DNA of 64,000 bases from Domibacillus iocasae (GTDB taxonomy: Bacteria; Bacillota; Bacilli; Bacillales; Domibacillaceae), in assembly GCF_001750285.1 (NCBI RefSeq), contig NZ_MAMP01000024.1:1-64000 (forward strand), read 5' to 3'. The position numbers were made by a program, and so were the translations under genes. A model generated the notes under the pieces. It searched no databases, had not been told where the DNA came from, and saw nothing but the letters and a program-made list of their open reading frames with translations. Shown here in pieces: positions 37,681 through 45,712 of the stretch; the first letter of the stretch is position 1; each line of letters begins with the position of its first letter.

Positions 37681-38976
37681 TTATGCCGTCTCTTTTGGCA
37701 AAACAAAACAGGAGGAAAAGCGATGTTCATCGATCATTTCTTTCGCAAAGTCTACCACATCTTCAAGCGTCATTTTTTCAAGAACCGGAACGATTTCAAA
37801 CAAATTTAAGCCGTTAAATTGGTAACGGGTAAATTGGTTGGCAATAAATTCAGGTGAGTTAAACGCCCGCAGTGTTGTACCAATTTTTTTCTTACGTGCG
37901 CGTTCGAACGCTTCTTTTGTTAAATGGCCGCCTTCTTTCGCCTCAAGAAGCTGTGTTTGAATGCGCTGTGCTAATTGCTCTGGTTTATCCGTATCTCCAC
38001 CCACAAGGGCAAAACCAAAGCCCCGCTCGCCCGTATAGTCAAAACCAAATGTATCGTCGATCAATCCGGAATTGTACGCTTTTTCATAAAATTTAGCTGT
38101 TTTTCCAAATAGCATTTCAAGCAGGAGATTAGCTGCCAGTTCTTCGCGCAGCTTATCTACTCCTGTCCGGTCTGATAGTGGCATTTTAAAGCCGACTTCA
38201 CATTTTGGCGTGTTTACACTCATGCGGATCTCATGATGCTCCAGCGCCGCTTTTTCCGGCTCTTCCGGAAAGCGCCGTTCAACCGGAATAGGTTCTGGAA
38301 ACGACTTTTTTGACTGATTTTCTTTCACAAGCTGCATCATCGCATCCGGGTCGACCGGCCCCACGATAAATAAGGTCATATTCACTGGATGATAAAACGT
38401 GTTATAGCACGTATACAGATGATCTTTCGTAATGTCAGCAATCGATTCGACGGTGCCGGCGATGTCAATTTTTACCGGATGATGTTTATATAAATTTTCG
38501 ATTAAACCAAAGTAAACACGCCAATCCGGGTTGTCATCATACATTCGAATTTCCTGACCGATAATGCCTTTTTCTTTTTCAACTGTCTGTTCCGTAAAAT
38601 AAGGCGCCTGCACGAAATCAAGCAGCGTCTCGGTATTTTCTGTTACATTGGATGTTGCGGAAAATAAATAAGCAGTCCGTGTGAAAGACGTAAAGGCATT
38701 GGCGGATGCACCCTGGCTGCTAAATTTTTGAAACACATCACCGTCTTCTTTCTCAAACATTTTATGTTCAAGAAAATGTGCAATACCATCTGGCACATGA
38801 ACAAAGTCTGATTCCCCATTTGGAATAAACTCATTGTCAATGGATCCGTAGTTTGTTGTAAAAGTAACGTACGTTTTATTAAAGCCTTTTTTCGGTAGAA
38901 TATAGACGTTTAGTCCATTGTCTAGCTGTTCATGATAAACAGTTTCATTCATTTGATCAAAAACGTTTTTTTCCAT
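37681..38976 (-). CDS. ymfH: M16-family zinc protease YmfH
   Basis: 431 residues. Inverted zinc motif HFLEH at 67-71 (HxxEH) with the downstream Glu in GQEIRMYDD, so the catalytic member of the YmfF/YmfH pair. C-terminal half is the second LuxS/MPP-like domain. The start overlaps the ymfF stop by one base (TAATG). Substrate unknown; the paralogue mlpA lies 23 kb away. Confidence 0.92.
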   Translation of the reverse strand: MEKNVFDQMNETVYHEQLDNGLNVYILPKKGFNKTYVTFTTNYGSIDNEFIPNGESDFVHVPDGIAHFLEHKMFEKEDGDVFQKFSSQGASANAFTSFTRTAYLFSATSNVTENTETLLDFVQAPYFTEQTVEKEKGIIGQEIRMYDDNPDWRVYFGLIENLYKHHPVKIDIAGTVESIADITKDHLYTCYNTFYHPVNMTLFIVGPVDPDAMMQLVKENQSKKSFPEPIPVERRFPEEPEKAALEHHEIRMSVNTPKCEVGFKMPLSDRTGVDKLREELAANLLLEMLFGKTAKFYEKAYNSGLIDDTFGFDYTGERGFGFALVGGDTDKPEQLAQRIQTQLLEAKEGGHLTKEAFERARKKKIGTTLRAFNSPEFIANQFTRYQFNGLNLFEIVPVLEKMTLEDVVDFAKEMIDEHRFSSCFVLPKETA

Positions 38977-40253
38977 TAGATTTCCTCCTTGCCCGACAAA
39001 AAGTACACCGTATCCACAGAAATGGTCTGTGCCGCCGCAGCTGCCTGCTCTTTCGTCACGGCTTCAATGTCTTTGAGCCATTGGTCAATCGGACGATTTG
39101 TACCCGATGAAATGTTATGATAGAGCACTTCGACCATTCCCCGTGCTGTATCTGCCGATTCCTGCAGCTGGTTTTTCAAGAGCGCTTTTGTTTGAGTCAT
39201 CTCAAGGTCTGAAATATTGCCTTTTTTCATTTCTTCAAGCTGCTCATTCATAATTTGAACCGTTTTATCATAGTTTTTTTGATCAATGCCGGCAAGCATC
39301 ATCACAAATCCTTTATGACTGTCTAATCGGCTGGCAGCGTAATATGCCAGACTTTCTTTTTCACGCACATTCATAAATAATTTTGAATGGGCAAAAGCGC
39401 CTAAAATGCCGTTGCTTACCTGCATAGCCACAAATTGCGGATCATCATACGTAATCGTTGTACGGCAGCCAATGTTTAACTTGCCTTGATTAATATCCTG
39501 CATTTCACGAATGACCTGCACTTCTTTTGAGACGGCTCCTGTTTCTGTTTGCGTCATGACGGCCGATCTGTCTGAAAACGGCAGGTACTCCTTAATTTTC
39601 TTAACCGCTTCCTGCGCGTTTACATCGCCGATAACAAAAATATCAATCACATCTTCTACAAGCGCTTTTTGGTAATACGCATATAAAGACGACGGATCAA
39701 TTGGCTCTACTTTTTCTAACAGACCACCCGCAGGCAGCGCATACGGATCTTCTTTGTACATTTCTTCAACAAGCTTAAGCGATGCATAACGTGTCTTGTC
39801 GTCATAAATAGACCGAATCCGCTGCTGAAGGCTTCTTTTTTCCTGCTGCACTGTTTTTTCCGGAAAAAGACCTTCTTTTAGTTTTGGCCGGAACAAAACG
39901 TCCGCTAAAAGAGCAAGCGCCCGGTCAAATAAATCATTTTCCCCATTCAAATAATGTTCATTGGCTGCTTCCATCGTAAACGTGAGCACGTGCTCATTGC
40001 CTTTTTTTGCTGAATCCGCAAAGAAAAGCGCCCCGTACAGTTCATCCAGCGCAGTGCGAAAAGCGGCAGCCGATGGTGCGTGTTCTGTTCCCGACTGCAA
40101 AACGTGTGGTAAAAGCGCCCGCATCGTCACCGTTTCTTTTTCGAGTGGCGCCCTCATTTTGATCATAATCGTATTTGTTTTGTATTTTTCCGTTTCAATG
40201 ACATGAATGCTGTATCCAGGTTCATTGAACGTCTGTTCATGTGCCGCTTCCAT
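38976..40253 (-). CDS. ymfF: M16-family protease homologue YmfF, non-catalytic
   Basis: 425 residues with M16 fold features (ALLPHVLQSGTEHAPS, ILGAFAHSKLFMNVREKESL and a C-terminal R/Y region) but no HxxEH zinc motif at the expected place, where the sequence reads FRTALDELYGALFF. In M16B proteases a catalytic and a non-catalytic subunit pair; YmfH directly downstream supplies the zinc site. Start ATG 40253 follows AGAGGAGGAA. First gene of ymfF-H-I-J. Confidence 0.92.
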   Translation of the reverse strand: MEAAHEQTFNEPGYSIHVIETEKYKTNTIMIKMRAPLEKETVTMRALLPHVLQSGTEHAPSAAAFRTALDELYGALFFADSAKKGNEHVLTFTMEAANEHYLNGENDLFDRALALLADVLFRPKLKEGLFPEKTVQQEKRSLQQRIRSIYDDKTRYASLKLVEEMYKEDPYALPAGGLLEKVEPIDPSSLYAYYQKALVEDVIDIFVIGDVNAQEAVKKIKEYLPFSDRSAVMTQTETGAVSKEVQVIREMQDINQGKLNIGCRTTITYDDPQFVAMQVSNGILGAFAHSKLFMNVREKESLAYYAASRLDSHKGFVMMLAGIDQKNYDKTVQIMNEQLEEMKKGNISDLEMTQTKALLKNQLQESADTARGMVEVLYHNISSGTNRPIDQWLKDIEAVTKEQAAAAAQTISVDTVYFLSGKEEI

Positions 40254-40913
40254 CGAATTCCTCCTCTAAATCCAGCTGTTCGCATCTCTTTCTAGTATAT
40301 CTTCACTATCCTAGTTTAGGTAAAATAACGTAATATATCCACCAAAAAACCTTATAATCATGAAGTTTCTCAAATGACTAAACAATAAAAATCAATACAT
40401 AATAAAAACAGTATGAGAAAAAGTATGTTTTTTTACTCCTCATTTTCATACTGTTTTTTATTATATGCATAAATGGCTTTGGAATACTGGGACTGCATTA
40501 TTTGATATTAGTTTTTATCAAAATGAAGAAAATGAAATTGATAATTAATTCGAATTTTAATAAAAGATATTTTTAAAATATGAAAAAACAGCTAAGTAGA
40601 AAAAGCGCCAATGAAAATTAATTTGTGCTGGATTTCACCAAAATAGGCGGAGAATACTTAATTAGGTATTCATATCATCTCAGTCACCCTTAAAAATTGG
40701 AAATTGTTACTTTAAACTAATACTCTTTGAATCCAATAATAATCAAATTTGATTAAGCATCCAAATTAAATTTTTTATCAAATAAGCAATATGGGAAGCC
40801 CCGAATAAGCTTTATTATTTTGGGTTCAGCTCAACGTATAAGGCAATCTTTTTCAGCTAGGCAAATGAAAACAAACCACTTTCAGTACAGTATCCCAACA
40901 TTACATCGAGGTT
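40254..40913. other. AT-rich gap between lhgO and ymfF
   Basis: About 660 bases, very AT-rich, with no believable coding frame on either strand. It holds one terminator-like hairpin (40405-40457) and the ymfF promoter region (TATACT at 40299-40294 on the minus strand). The composition shift marks one edge of the accessory insertion. Confidence 0.5.
40405..40457. terminator. large bidirectional hairpin
   Basis: AAAACAGTATGA (40405-40416) pairs with TCATACTGTTTT (40446-40457) around an A/T-rich loop; T-runs on both sides. Confidence 0.6.
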
Positions 40914-42125
40914 TTATGCTAATTCTTCCTTGACCTGAAAGTGCTTTGCAATCCGCCCAGCTATTTCTTCCCCTATTTTAATCGATGCGGTGGCTGCAGG
41001 AGAGGGTGCATTGCATACATGGAGAGAGCTTTTGCCTGGAAAAATTGCAAAGTCATCAACCATTCCCCCATCATGCATTAAAGCCTGCGCCCGTACACCA
41101 GCATGGGTAGGCACAATATCTTTCTCCGTTAATTCAGGAATCAAGCGCTGTAAACTCTGCAAAAACGCCTGCTTGCTATATGAGCGAATATATTCTTTCA
41201 TCCCTTCTTTCATATTGGGAACTGCCATCTTCCAGAAACCTGGATAAGTTAATACTTCAAAAAGATCTTTCACATTAATATCCTTTTTCGTATAGCCTTC
41301 ACGTTTAAAAGCTAATACCGCGTTCGGTCCTGCATGAACCTCCCCATTGATCATCCGGGTAAAATGAACGCCGAGAAACGGAAAATCGGGATTAGGGACG
41401 GGATAAATCAAATGTTTCACTAGATGCCGCTTTTCTGGTGTCAATTCATAATATTCTCCGCGAAACGGGACGATTTTCATACCAGCATACACACCAGACA
41501 TTTTTGCAATGCGATCACTTTGTAAGCCGGCGCAATTAATGAGAAAGCGAGCTTGTAGGGTACGATTATTAGTCTCAACGGTAACTCCGTTCGCATCTTC
41601 AGCAATGTTTTCCACTTTCGTGCCCAGAAGGAAATCCCCCCCGCCTTCCTTAATCATTCGTGCAAATGTACGAGAAACTTCCTTATAGTCAGCGATTCCA
41701 CAACTCGGTACGCGAATTGCACCCACACTGTTCACATGAGGTTCAATTTCCTTTAATTCATCCAGCCCAATTTTTTTGACATTTAGCTCGTTCTGCTGGC
41801 CGCGCTTATAAAGGTTATCCAAAAACGGCAATTCTTTTGATTCAGTAGCTACGATGACTTTACCGCACATATCATAGGCGATACCGTTCTCTTCGCAAAA
41901 TTCAACCATGGCGGCGTTGCCTTCTCGTGCGAATCTTGCTTTATAACTGCCTGGTTTATAATAAATTCCTGAATGGATAACACCGCTGTTATGACCGGTT
42001 TGATGATGAGCCCACTCTTTTTCTTTTTCCACTATGACAATTTTAGCGCCGGGATAGCGATTAGTGAGAGCCATTCCTGTCGATAGACCAATGATGCCTC
42101 CACCTATAATTAAAAAATCATACAT
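40914..42125 (-). CDS. lhgO: L-2-hydroxyglutarate oxidase LhgO-like FAD enzyme
   Basis: 403 residues, DAO-type FAD oxidoreductase. N-terminal dinucleotide fold DFLIIGGGIIGLSTGMAL, the family signature HHQTGHNSGVIHSGIYYKPG (FAD/substrate loop) and a C-terminal VCNAPSPAATASIKIGEEIA. Such enzymes oxidise L-2-hydroxyglutarate to 2-oxoglutarate with electrons passed to the quinone pool. Intact, with a good AGAGGGAT ribosome site. The only complete catabolic gene of this module; beside it are a GntR regulator and the wreck of a TRAP transporter. Confidence 0.88.
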   Translation of the reverse strand: MYDFLIIGGGIIGLSTGMALTNRYPGAKIVIVEKEKEWAHHQTGHNSGVIHSGIYYKPGSYKARFAREGNAAMVEFCEENGIAYDMCGKVIVATESKELPFLDNLYKRGQQNELNVKKIGLDELKEIEPHVNSVGAIRVPSCGIADYKEVSRTFARMIKEGGGDFLLGTKVENIAEDANGVTVETNNRTLQARFLINCAGLQSDRIAKMSGVYAGMKIVPFRGEYYELTPEKRHLVKHLIYPVPNPDFPFLGVHFTRMINGEVHAGPNAVLAFKREGYTKKDINVKDLFEVLTYPGFWKMAVPNMKEGMKEYIRSYSKQAFLQSLQRLIPELTEKDIVPTHAGVRAQALMHDGGMVDDFAIFPGKSSLHVCNAPSPAATASIKIGEEIAGRIAKHFQVKEELA

Positions 42126-42182
42126 ATATATCCCTCTTTTATATTCAAATTATAGTTTTTCCATCGATTAAGCTGTTTTTCT

Positions 42183-42896
42183 CTACTTATGATCTAATCT
42201 CGAATCATCTAGTTTCAATCTCACATTTGTAATATGCTGTTTCATATAGTGAGCAGCCTCTTCGGGATCTTGGTTCTTAATGGCTTCATAAATTAGAAAA
42301 TGCTCTTGATACACTTGTTCTCTTTTTCTGCGCATCCCAACATTTTTTGTTAAGGAATAGACTAATGTACCATGATATAAATCTGATAAATTTTCCATAA
42401 CGCCCATTAAAAAACGGTTATCGGATGCTTTTACAATTTGATGGTGAAAATGATAATCTGCTTCATATCCAATAATTGATACATTTTCTACCGTATTTTC
42501 AAATTGTTTTAAAGCTGTATAAATACTTTGCAACTCATCTTTATTTCTACGGGAAGCAGCTAATGAAGCCGCTTCCGTTTCTATAATGGAACGCATCTCT
42601 AACAACTCGTATACCTGTTCTATATCTACCATTTCAAACGTTACTGGTTCTAATTTGCTTGCAAGGATGACCTCTTTAACTATAGTCCCGCCGCCTTGCT
42701 TGGATTGAATAAGACCACCTGCTTCTAAAACACGGAGAGCCTCACGAATCGGAACACGGCTGACCCCAAACATTTTAGCTAACTCATTTTCCGAAGGCAG
42801 TTTAGAGTTAACCGGAAATGTCTTGTCCTTAATCATTTGCTTCAATTGGATGAGTACCTGTTCTGATATTTTCTTCCGTTCAATGGGCTCAATCAT
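42183..42896 (-). CDS. GntR-family regulator, FadR/FCD type
   Basis: 237 residues. N-terminal winged helix (residues 8-75: QMIKDKTFPVNSKLPSENEL, MFGVSRVPIREALRVLEAGG) and an all-helical FCD ligand domain with metal-type His residues (YEADYHFHHQIVKASDN, MKQHITNVR). FCD regulators commonly sense hydroxy- or dicarboxylates. It lies 57 bases upstream of lhgO and reads intact. Two 15-base palindromes of the TTGTATnACAA class at 43997 and 44162 are its likely operators. Confidence 0.9.
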   Translation of the reverse strand: MIEPIERKKISEQVLIQLKQMIKDKTFPVNSKLPSENELAKMFGVSRVPIREALRVLEAGGLIQSKQGGGTIVKEVILASKLEPVTFEMVDIEQVYELLEMRSIIETEAASLAASRRNKDELQSIYTALKQFENTVENVSIIGYEADYHFHHQIVKASDNRFLMGVMENLSDLYHGTLVYSLTKNVGMRRKREQVYQEHFLIYEAIKNQDPEEAAHYMKQHITNVRLKLDDSRLDHK

Positions 42897-42926
42897 TTAC
42901 TTCAACCTTTCCTTTATTACATAAAA

Positions 42927-43460
42927 TTAAATTTCTACTGTCTTATTTACTGATGTTTTTTTTGCACGCAGACTGTGAACTACAAGAAATACTATGACTA
43001 AAGAAATCCCTACGACATCCGTTATGATGCCTGGTTTAATTAAACAAAGTGCTCCGATGAAAAAGAAAACCCTTTTTAAAATATTTAATTTAATTACATA
43101 AAAGTTGGCGAGTGAAATAGCCAGTGCAAATATTTCTAATAAGGCTGTTATTAAAACAGAAAGTATGGAATAAATAAACCGATTGCTCTTCTTGCTTCCT
43201 CTAATAAAACAATTATAGTGATGCCCGCAAAAATATAATCTATCAGTATTGGCTGTGATCCCCTGTCTACATGGATCGTTGTGTAGTTTATTAATAGATA
43301 ACCGATTCCAGCCACTGTTAAAGAAGCAAACAAGATATCAACAAAAGTAAATTTATGTGTTTATCCATTTTTCGGAATTATATAAAAAGAAATCTAATAA
43401 TAAAATAAGCGCCAAAAATATTAAATTACGATAAATTTCCTGATTGTGCGTTTCATACAT
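42927..43460 (-). pseudogene. remnant of a fused TRAP transporter permease (4TM/12TM)
   Basis: The ATG at 43460 directly follows the stop of the binding-protein remnant (TAAATG). The N-terminal part (NLIFLALILLLDFFLYNSEK), after a one-base frameshift near 43365, continues as ILFASLTVAGIGYLLINYTT and DYIFAGITIIVLLEEARRAI. It then stops, and from about 43150 the extreme C-terminal end follows (LNILKRVFFFIGALCLIKPG, ending at 42927). Some 500 central residues, including the transport core, are missing. Nonfunctional. Confidence 0.7.
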
Positions 43461-43947
43461 TTAATCAAGGTTTTCATATAATGTTTTCGTCAGGAGATAA
43501 ACGGTTTCTTGATTCAGTTCTTTTGTTACATTTAATATATTTGGCTGGGCAATGGTTTGAATATCTTTTTCAACTTTTGGATAGGTCCCTGCTGGAATCG
43601 TAAATCTGTACCATGAATTTGATATTGAATTAATTGACTCTAATTGTTCATCAGTGACTTCTAAAACAGATGATTTTACCCCACTGGCATACATATGGGT
43701 TATAGAAGAATGGGAATCCCCGCTGGCAGTGAGCCTCCATCCAATCTTCCGTCACGCATAGAAGAAATGGTGTCATCATATCCTAAATATTCAGGATTGA
43801 TATTTTTCTTAGTAAGATTCAATCCCTCCATCATGACTACAGTAGACTGCTTACTGAAACAAAATGTTTATCTTTATTGTCTGCAGCAGCCTTATAACCA
43901 AAAAAGTCGATACAAATGATTCCCAATACACTTACTATAAATTTCAT
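43461..43947 (-). pseudogene. remnant of a TAXI-family TRAP solute receptor
   Basis: The C-terminal 77 residues are an in-frame block typical of TAXI receptors (NSWYRFTIPAGTYPKVEKDI, TIAQPNILNVTKE, LLTKTLYENLD). Upstream, DGRLDGGSLPAGIPI and a start-like MKFIVSVLGIICIDFF at 43947 are interrupted by stops and a frameshift, and the central ligand domain is gone. It keeps an almost perfect promoter with an operator. Confidence 0.65.
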
Positions 43948-43996
43948 TTTTCGACTTACAAACACTTCTCTCCACTCATTTGTAATCGCTTTCTTA

Positions 43997-44038
43997 ACTT
44001 GTATTACAAGTATACATATGAGAAATAATCCAAGTCAA
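43997..44038 (-). promoter_or_regulatory. promoter of the TAXI/TRAP remnant with GntR-type operator
   Basis: Minus strand TTGACT (44038-44033), 18 bases, TATACT (44014-44009). The operator ACTTGTATTACAAGT (43997-44011), a perfect 15-base palindrome, overlaps the -10 box. Confidence 0.65.
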
Positions 44039-44141
44039 TAAAAATTTAAAATATTCAAAATTTAATTAATTTTCGTTACAAATATGCAGATTAACATTGA
44101 AATTTATGCTTTTTTCTCATATTCTAGGAATATCGATAAAA

Positions 44142-44176
44142 TTGACATGGTTTTCAAAATAATTTGTATAACAAGT
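44142..44176 (+). promoter_or_regulatory. divergent promoter of the glcF remnant with matching operator
   Basis: TTGACA (44142-44147), 17 bases, TGTATA (44165-44170). ATTTGTATAACAAGT at 44162-44176 matches the operator at 43997 in 13 of 15 bases and likewise overlaps the -10 box. Confidence 0.6.
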
Positions 44177-44199
44177 CTGGGAGGAGAATTTGTTATATA

Positions 44200-44571
44200 A
44201 ATCCAAAAAGCCTTACGAACGACCGGAGTTACAAAGAAATTACCTAATCATTTAGGCACTTTTGAATCTGTAATGTCTCAGGCCGTATCACCTTAAGGTC
44301 GTAAGCACTCTCTTACTAGAGTGAAAGCAAAGAGAAAACAGAAATATAAAGTCGCCTTTTTACTGGCTGTGGCGCTGTACTTTATGAATATGACCGATTG
44401 CTCGCAAATGAGGAGGAATGGACCATAGAGCATCTATCTAAAACAAAAAACATCAGCCAGATACTTATTGCCTGTAGCGGCCTTCCTAATTTACATTCCC
44501 GCATGGAAGAACGAGTCGCCTATCAACGTTCCTGCCACATGACCAACGTTCAAAAAGTTACCCATATGTAA
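44200..44571 (+). pseudogene. remnant of glycolate oxidase iron-sulfur subunit (GlcF-like)
   Basis: One plus-strand frame reads KALRTTGVTKKLPNHLGTFE, SVMSQAVSP, a stop, then KAKRKQKYKVAFLL. After a shift near 44365 it continues as GCGAVLYEYDRLLANEEEWT, TKNISQI and ERVAYQRSCHMTNVQKVTHM, ending at 44571. These segments follow the order of a GlcF-type (Fe-S)-binding subunit around its CCG repeats, with both the middle and the 3' end deleted. It is the only sign of a glycolate/2-hydroxyacid dehydrogenase partner here. Confidence 0.6.
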
Positions 44572-44738
44572 TTTTAATAAAAATAGCATGAATAAAAAAC
44601 AGCTTGTGATCTTATATAATCAGCAAGCCATTTTTGTCAATCTTTTTTAGAAATTATCAAACTTTATTTACAATTTACATTTATAGATTTATTGATCATC
44701 TATATTGTTTTTTACAAAGGAGTATTTCTTGTATTAAT

Positions 44739-45320
44739 TTATTCAGCAGCCAATTCGTCTTCTGTCACCCATTTATGATTCTTTACTTTTTCTCCATCTG
44801 TTGCAACGAAATCAATCATGTACACAGTTGTTTCAACAGCGGAATCAATCGTAGCTGTGGCACCATCCATGCCTTCCATATGATCCGCTGCGAGTGTTAC
44901 TTCGTCTCCGGCTGCATATGGCTCTTCCCTAGTATTTTCAATTTCTTTATGAATAACCCACTTATGGTCTTCAACTGGTTCACCGCTATTTGTTGGTGTG
45001 TACGAAACAGTATAAGCAGTTGTGTCATACGCTCCAACAATTGTAGCTTTTGCGCCATCCATACCATCCATGTGACCTTGCTGAATAATGGCTGTCGTCC
45101 CAGCCGGATAAGCGGGATCAGCTGCTTCTTTTAAGCCTTCCGGGACTTCGCTGCTGCCAGAATGATCCATGTTATGGCCGGCATGCGCATCTTCCTCTTC
45201 TTTTTGCTCTGTTGCTTCACTTTCTGGCTCCACATTCGCTTCTTCTGAATCACCGCAGGCCACAAGCAAAAAAGATGCGAAAAGTGCTGTCCCAACCAAT
45301 TTTCCTGTTTTTTTATTCAT
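44739..45320 (-). CDS. ydhK: YdhK-family lipoprotein with two DUF1541 repeats
   Basis: 193 residues from ATG 45320 (AAAGGGTGG upstream). Lipoprotein signal with lipobox LLVACG (Cys22). Then an acidic linker with a His/Met-rich patch (DAHAGHNMDHSG) and two copies of the DUF1541 unit, each with HMDGMDGA/HMEGMDGA and a DHKWV/NHKWV end. Staphylococcal CopL, a surface copper-binding lipoprotein, is to my knowledge a related protein, so metal binding is plausible. Divergent from the next gene across a 13-base inverted repeat. Confidence 0.88.
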   Translation of the reverse strand: MNKKTGKLVGTALFASFLLVACGDSEEANVEPESEATEQKEEEDAHAGHNMDHSGSSEVPEGLKEAADPAYPAGTTAIIQQGHMDGMDGAKATIVGAYDTTAYTVSYTPTNSGEPVEDHKWVIHKEIENTREEPYAAGDEVTLAADHMEGMDGATATIDSAVETTVYMIDFVATDGEKVKNHKWVTEDELAAE

Positions 45321-45377
45321 TAAAACCACCCTTTTCTGTATTTTTCACCTTCCCCGTTACATTACCCAAACTTTTTG

Positions 45378-45416
45378 CAGTTTCTGTGCATTTTTATTTT
45401 TTCTGCACAGAAACTG
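45378..45416. repeat. perfect 13-base inverted repeat between divergent genes, operator candidate
   Basis: CAGTTTCTGTGCA (45378-45390) and TGCACAGAAACTG (45404-45416) are exact mirror copies with a 13-base T-rich spacer. TATAAT lies at 45430-45435 on the plus strand, so the right arm covers the -35 position of the rightward promoter; the left arm lies close to the ydhK leader. Confidence 0.6.
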
Positions 45417-45441
45417 AATAATTTTCTTTTATAATGAGAAG

Positions 45442-45700
45442 ATGCGCTCTGGAAAAAGAGAGACGTCCTTTGTTTATGAAACGATCATTGAAAATCGCCT
45501 GCTAATTGAGTCTCTCCTGTTTTATATACTGTATGTCCCACTGGTACATGATCATGTGGATAAAGTAATGGAAAGCCTGCTGGCAAGAGGAGAAACATAC
45601 AGTACTGTTTTAGCAGCCAGATTTAAGGAAGAGACGTTGGAACATATCGGGCTCTCTAGATCTAAATGGAGAACTAGAAGTGATAGAGAAAGGATACTAA
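45442..45700 (+). pseudogene. unrecognised short gene before the SpoIIP-like gene, probably frameshifted
   Basis: A frame from ATG 45442 reads RETSFVYETIIENRLLIESL and DHVDKVMESLLARGETYSTV, and looks like real coding. Near 45630 a different frame gives the more natural ending SGSLDLNGELEVIEKGY and a TAA (45698-45700) that overlaps the next ATG as TAATG. The ending faintly recalls DUF421 proteins, but I cannot name the family. The TATAAT box is only 6 bases before the first ATG, so the true start is uncertain. Confidence 0.35.
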
Positions 45701-45712
45701 TGAAAAAATCTA

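Noticed and set aside
40381-40913. Small gene or structured RNA in the lhgO-ymfF gap
   Set aside because: Only AT-rich DNA and one hairpin; no ribosome site with a sensible frame.
43695-43919. Plus-strand frame of 74 codons
   Set aside because: Antisense to the TAXI receptor remnant; no ribosome site and implausible composition.
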